Positions 53,519-55,891 of a stretch of DNA of 55,891 bases are shown piece by piece. Origin of the DNA: Streptomyces amritsarensis (lineage in GTDB: Bacteria; Actinomycetota; Actinomycetes; Streptomycetales; Streptomycetaceae); the NCBI RefSeq assembly GCF_001953875.1, contig NZ_MQUR01000047.1, positions 1 through 55,891 on the forward strand, read 5' to 3'. The notes below the pieces were generated by a model. The model was given only the letters and a program-made list of their open reading frames with translations. It did not search any database and had not been told where the DNA came from. Position numbers and translations under genes: made by a program. Position 1 is the first letter of the stretch; every line of letters begins with the position of its first letter.

Positions 53519-54133
53519 CTACTGCTGGGGCAGGTGGGTCTTGGCGTCCTCGTACGTGGCCCCGCCGGGTGCGGCGGCCACGGCGTAGAAGAGGTTCAGC
53601 ACACCGGTTCGGAAGGTCTCGGCGGACAGCAGTTCCAGCGGCAGCGGCGCCGCGTCCTGCTCGAACAGGTGCATGCCGCCGCGCACGGCAATCGGGTGCA
53701 GCAGGAGGTTCAGCTCGTCCAGGAGCCCGGCGGCCGCCAGTTGGCGTACGACGGAGACCGACCCGCTGATCCACACCGGTGTGTCCGTGCCCGGTTCCTC
53801 CCGCAGGGCGGCGACCCCGGCGGCGAGGTCGCCGGCCAACTGCTCGGAGTTGCGCCAGGTGAGGTCGAGCGGCCTGTTCGAGACCACGATCTTGCGGGCG
53901 TCGCCCAGCACCTTGGCGAACGGGGCGTCCTCCCCGCCGGCCGCTTCCCGGTCCGGCCAGGCTCCCGCGAAGCTGTCGTACGTCCTGCGCCCCAGCAGCA
54001 AGGTGTCGGCCCGGCCGAGGGTGGCGTCGACGGCGGCGCCCATCTCCTCGTCGAAGTAGGGGAAGTGCCACTGGTCGGGGGCCTCGACGACGCCGTCGAG
54101 CGAGATGAACAACTGCGCCTTGATCTTCCTCAT
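53519..54133 (-). CDS. RibD-like/dihydrofolate reductase family protein
   Basis: 204 residues. DHFR-fold of the RibD C-terminal type: KAQLFISLDGVVEAPDQWHF, TLLLGRRTYDSFAGAWP, DARKIVVSNRPLDLTW, and WISGSVSVVRQLAAAGLLDEL. Such single-domain proteins are common and of uncertain substrate (NADPH-dependent reductase). ATG at 54133 with GGAG upstream. Upstream lie non-coding DNA and a VNTR. Confidence 0.88.
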   Translation of the reverse strand: MRKIKAQLFISLDGVVEAPDQWHFPYFDEEMGAAVDATLGRADTLLLGRRTYDSFAGAWPDREAAGGEDAPFAKVLGDARKIVVSNRPLDLTWRNSEQLAGDLAAGVAALREEPGTDTPVWISGSVSVVRQLAAAGLLDELNLLLHPIAVRGGMHLFEQDAAPLPLELLSAETFRTGVLNLFYAVAAAPGGATYEDAKTHLPQQ

Positions 54134-54528
54134 ACCGGTCTCCGGGAGCGGGTCGTCGGGTGTCGGGGCGTCGGGGTGTCGGGAGGTTCCGTCCGCGTCG
54201 TACGGGCCCATCCAAGGCACCCGGTGGCCGGTACCCGCCGCATTCACCCGCACGGCGGCTGCGTCACGCGCCCCGGGGCTCCGGGCGCCGGGGCCCCCAG
54301 GCTCCGGGCTCCGGGCTCCGGGCTCCGGGCTCCGGGCTCCGGGCTCCGGGCTCCGGGCTCCGGGCTCCGGGCTCCGCCGATGACCGGCGGATCGGGATTG
54401 CGTGCGGCGAAGTGCAACCCGATCGGGTCCTCGCCCGGAAGTGGTGGCGAGGGGCCGCCGCCGGCGGGTCCCTCGGCATGGATGCTGTCCGTCCGACTCC
54501 CTCACACATCACGGCCAAGGGGCTCTCC
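54134..54528. other. Intergenic region with VNTR
   Basis: 395 bp between the divergent RibD-like and MMPL genes. The main structure is the 7-bp tandem repeat at 54301-54375. Otherwise nothing recognisable. Promoters for both genes are presumably here. Confidence 0.6.
54301..54375. repeat. 7-bp VNTR, about 10.7 perfect copies
   Basis: GCTCCGG repeated exactly ten times from 54301 to 54370 and then GCTCC. It lies between divergent promoters. The number of copies is likely to vary between strains. Confidence 0.95.
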
Positions 54529-55891
54529 TTGAGAAACGCACCGCGCTGGGCCCGCTGGATCGTTCCGCTCGCCCTGCTGCTCGTCTGGCTCGGCATCGGC
54601 GGGACGCTGGGACCGTACGCCGGGAAGCTGGGCGAGGTCGCCACCAACGACCAGGCGGCGTTCCTGCCGCGCAGCGCCGAGTCGACGAAGGTCCTCGAAG
54701 CCCGCAGGGCGTTCGAGGAGGCGCAGTCCGTCCCGGCCATCGTGGTGTGGACGTCGAACGGGGCCCGGGTGACCGTCGGGCAGCAGGAGGCGGCCACCCG
54801 GGCCGTCGCGGGTCTCGCCGGCCGGCCCGGGATCACCGCCCCGCCCTCACCGGCCGTCGTCTCCGACGACGGGCTCGCCGTCCAGGCCGTCGTGCCGCTC
54901 GCACCGGACCTGGGCGAGGAACTCCCGGCGGTCCTCGACGAGGTGCGCCAGGCGGCGCAGCGGGTGCCGGGCACCTCGGTCGGGATCGCCGGCCCGGCGG
55001 CCACCCAGGCGGACCTGTCCGACGCGTTCGCGGGGATCGACGGGCTGCTGGTGGGTGTGGCCCTGGGGGCGGTGCTGTTGATCCTGCTGCTGGTCTACCG
55101 CAGCGTCCTGCTGCCCCTGGTGATCATCGTCAGTGCGGTGTTCGCCCTGGGCCTGGCCTGCGCGGTGGTCTACGCGCTGGCGGCCCGCGGGGCCGTCCGG
55201 GTGGACGGCCAGGTCCAGGGGATCCTGTCGATCCTGGTGATCGGGGCCTCGACCGACTACGCCCTGCTCGTCGCGGCGCGCTTCCGCGAGGAGCTCGCCG
55301 TACGGGGCGACCGGGCGGACGCGGCGGTGGCCGCGGTGCGCCGGTCGGCCGGGGCGGTCACGGCCAGCGCGGCGACCGTGGCGCTGGGGCTGCTGGCGCT
55401 GCTGGCGAGCGACCTGACCAACAACCGGGCGCTCGGGCCGGTCGGCGCGATCGGGATCGTCTGCGCGGTGCTGAGCTCGCTGACCTTCCTGCCGGCCGTC
55501 CTGGTCCTGCTGGGCCGCACCGCGTACTGGCCGGCGGTGCCCGGCCCGGCCGACGCCTCGGCCGAGGGGCACCGGGTGTGGCGCCGTGTCGCCGCTCTGA
55601 TCGACCGGGCGCCGCGCCGCGTGTGGGTCTCCGCCTCCGTGCTGCTGGTGGTGCTGGCCGGCTTCTCCCCCGCGCTGTCGTCCAAGGGCGTGCCGTTGGA
55701 CGAGATCTTCGTCAACGACGCGCCCTCGGTCGGGGCGCAGCAGACCTTGGCCCGGCACTTCCCCGGCGGCTCGGGCAATCCGGCCGTCGTCATCGCGAAC
55801 GCCGACCGGGCCGCCGAGGTACGGGCGGCCGCCGAGGGCACGGACGGCGTCGCCGCGGTCGTGCCGGCCACCGCGGGCGGCGGCCGGCCGG
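54529..55891 (+). CDS. MMPL-family transporter, 3' end beyond the window
   Basis: Reads from TTG 54529 (AAGGGG upstream) with no stop to the window end, about 454 codons. The start is a rare TTG, so it is easily missed. Helix 1 WIVPLALLLVWLGIGG is followed by an extracytoplasmic domain, then a bundle with LVGVALGAVLLILLLVYRS, the family-typical SILVIGASTDYALLVAARFR (the D-Y pair of the proton relay) and further helices. These RND-related proteins export lipids or toxic compounds. Only the first half is present. Substrate unknown. Confidence 0.88.
   Translation, partial: MRNAPRWARWIVPLALLLVWLGIGGTLGPYAGKLGEVATNDQAAFLPRSAESTKVLEARRAFEEAQSVPAIVVWTSNGARVTVGQQEAATRAVAGLAGRPGITAPPSPAVVSDDGLAVQAVVPLAPDLGEELPAVLDEVRQAAQRVPGTSVGIAGPAATQADLSDAFAGIDGLLVGVALGAVLLILLLVYRSVLLPLVIIVSAVFALGLACAVVYALAARGAVRVDGQVQGILSILVIGASTDYALLVAARFREELAVRGDRADAAVAAVRRSAGAVTASAATVALGLLALLASDLTNNRALGPVGAIGIVCAVLSSLTFLPAVLVLLGRTAYWPAVPGPADASAEGHRVWRRVAALIDRAPRRVWVSASVLLVVLAGFSPALSSKGVPLDEIFVNDAPSVGAQQTLARHFPGGSGNPAVVIANADRAAEVRAAAEGTDGVAAVVPATAGGGRP

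Overview
The window is about 56 kb of very GC-rich DNA with strong third-position G/C bias, GTG and TTG starts, purine-rich Shine-Dalgarno sites, a WhiB regulator, a Tat-exported amidase and many TetR, LuxR and AraC regulators. This points to a Streptomyces or close relative, in an accessory, probably arm-like part of the chromosome. I see no rRNA, tRNA, CRISPR array, intact insertion sequence or phage genes.

Layout. 0.1-2.5 kb: class F-type sortase, a secreted CHRD-like protein and a ribosome-inactivating-protein (RIP) homologue, all on the minus strand. 2.7-7.7 kb: PaoABC-like molybdenum hydroxylase (FAD subunit plus a fused 2Fe-2S/molybdopterin subunit) and an M20 amidohydrolase. 7.8-14.3 kb: membrane proteins, an MFS exporter, an FMN reductase/LLM flavin-oxidoreductase pair whose LLM gene has an in-frame TGA, and three unknown proteins. 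14.4-21.7 kb: one long glycine betaine operon (aldehyde dehydrogenase, choline dehydrogenase, ABC ATPase, fused double permease, binding protein). 22.1-27.4 kb: a plus-strand two-gene unit, an alpha/beta hydrolase and a 1480-residue caspase-like/STAND NTPase/WD40 protein. This is the best candidate for a conflict or programmed-cell-death system.

27.6-33.0 kb: WhiB, small secreted proteins, a SnoaL-NmrA-TetR operon with paired operators, a TetR/DUF3995 divergent pair and a GtrA-like protein. 33.5-38.6 kb: an orphan emfourin-like inhibitor, a GT1 glycosyltransferase, an alpha/beta hydrolase, a pseudo-receiver, a DUF3291 protein and a SufR-like iron-sulfur regulator. 38.8-45.6 kb: a DUF6228-like protein, GNAT, Tat-exported peptidoglycan amidase, LuxR and AraC regulators, a P450 lacking the usual I-helix acid, and a NUDIX protein. 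45.7-49.3 kb: a TetR/SDR pair around a perfect 30-bp palindrome, tectonin-like repeat debris, an MBL-fold hydrolase and a frameshifted alanyl-tRNA synthetase relic. 49.3-55.9 kb: a methyltransferase, CutA, a cofilin/ADF-like protein, SRPBCC, ClC channel, RibD-like reductase, a 7-bp VNTR and a truncated MMPL transporter that starts at TTG.

The strongest themes are: eukaryote-like proteins (RIP, ADF/cofilin, caspase-STAND); self-contained regulator-operator pairs (46317-46346, 31171-31201, 30474-30521); an osmoprotection operon that both makes and imports betaine; and a notable density of short tandem repeats and gene relics typical of fast-evolving chromosome arms. All functional calls come from reading motifs. 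No database search was run.
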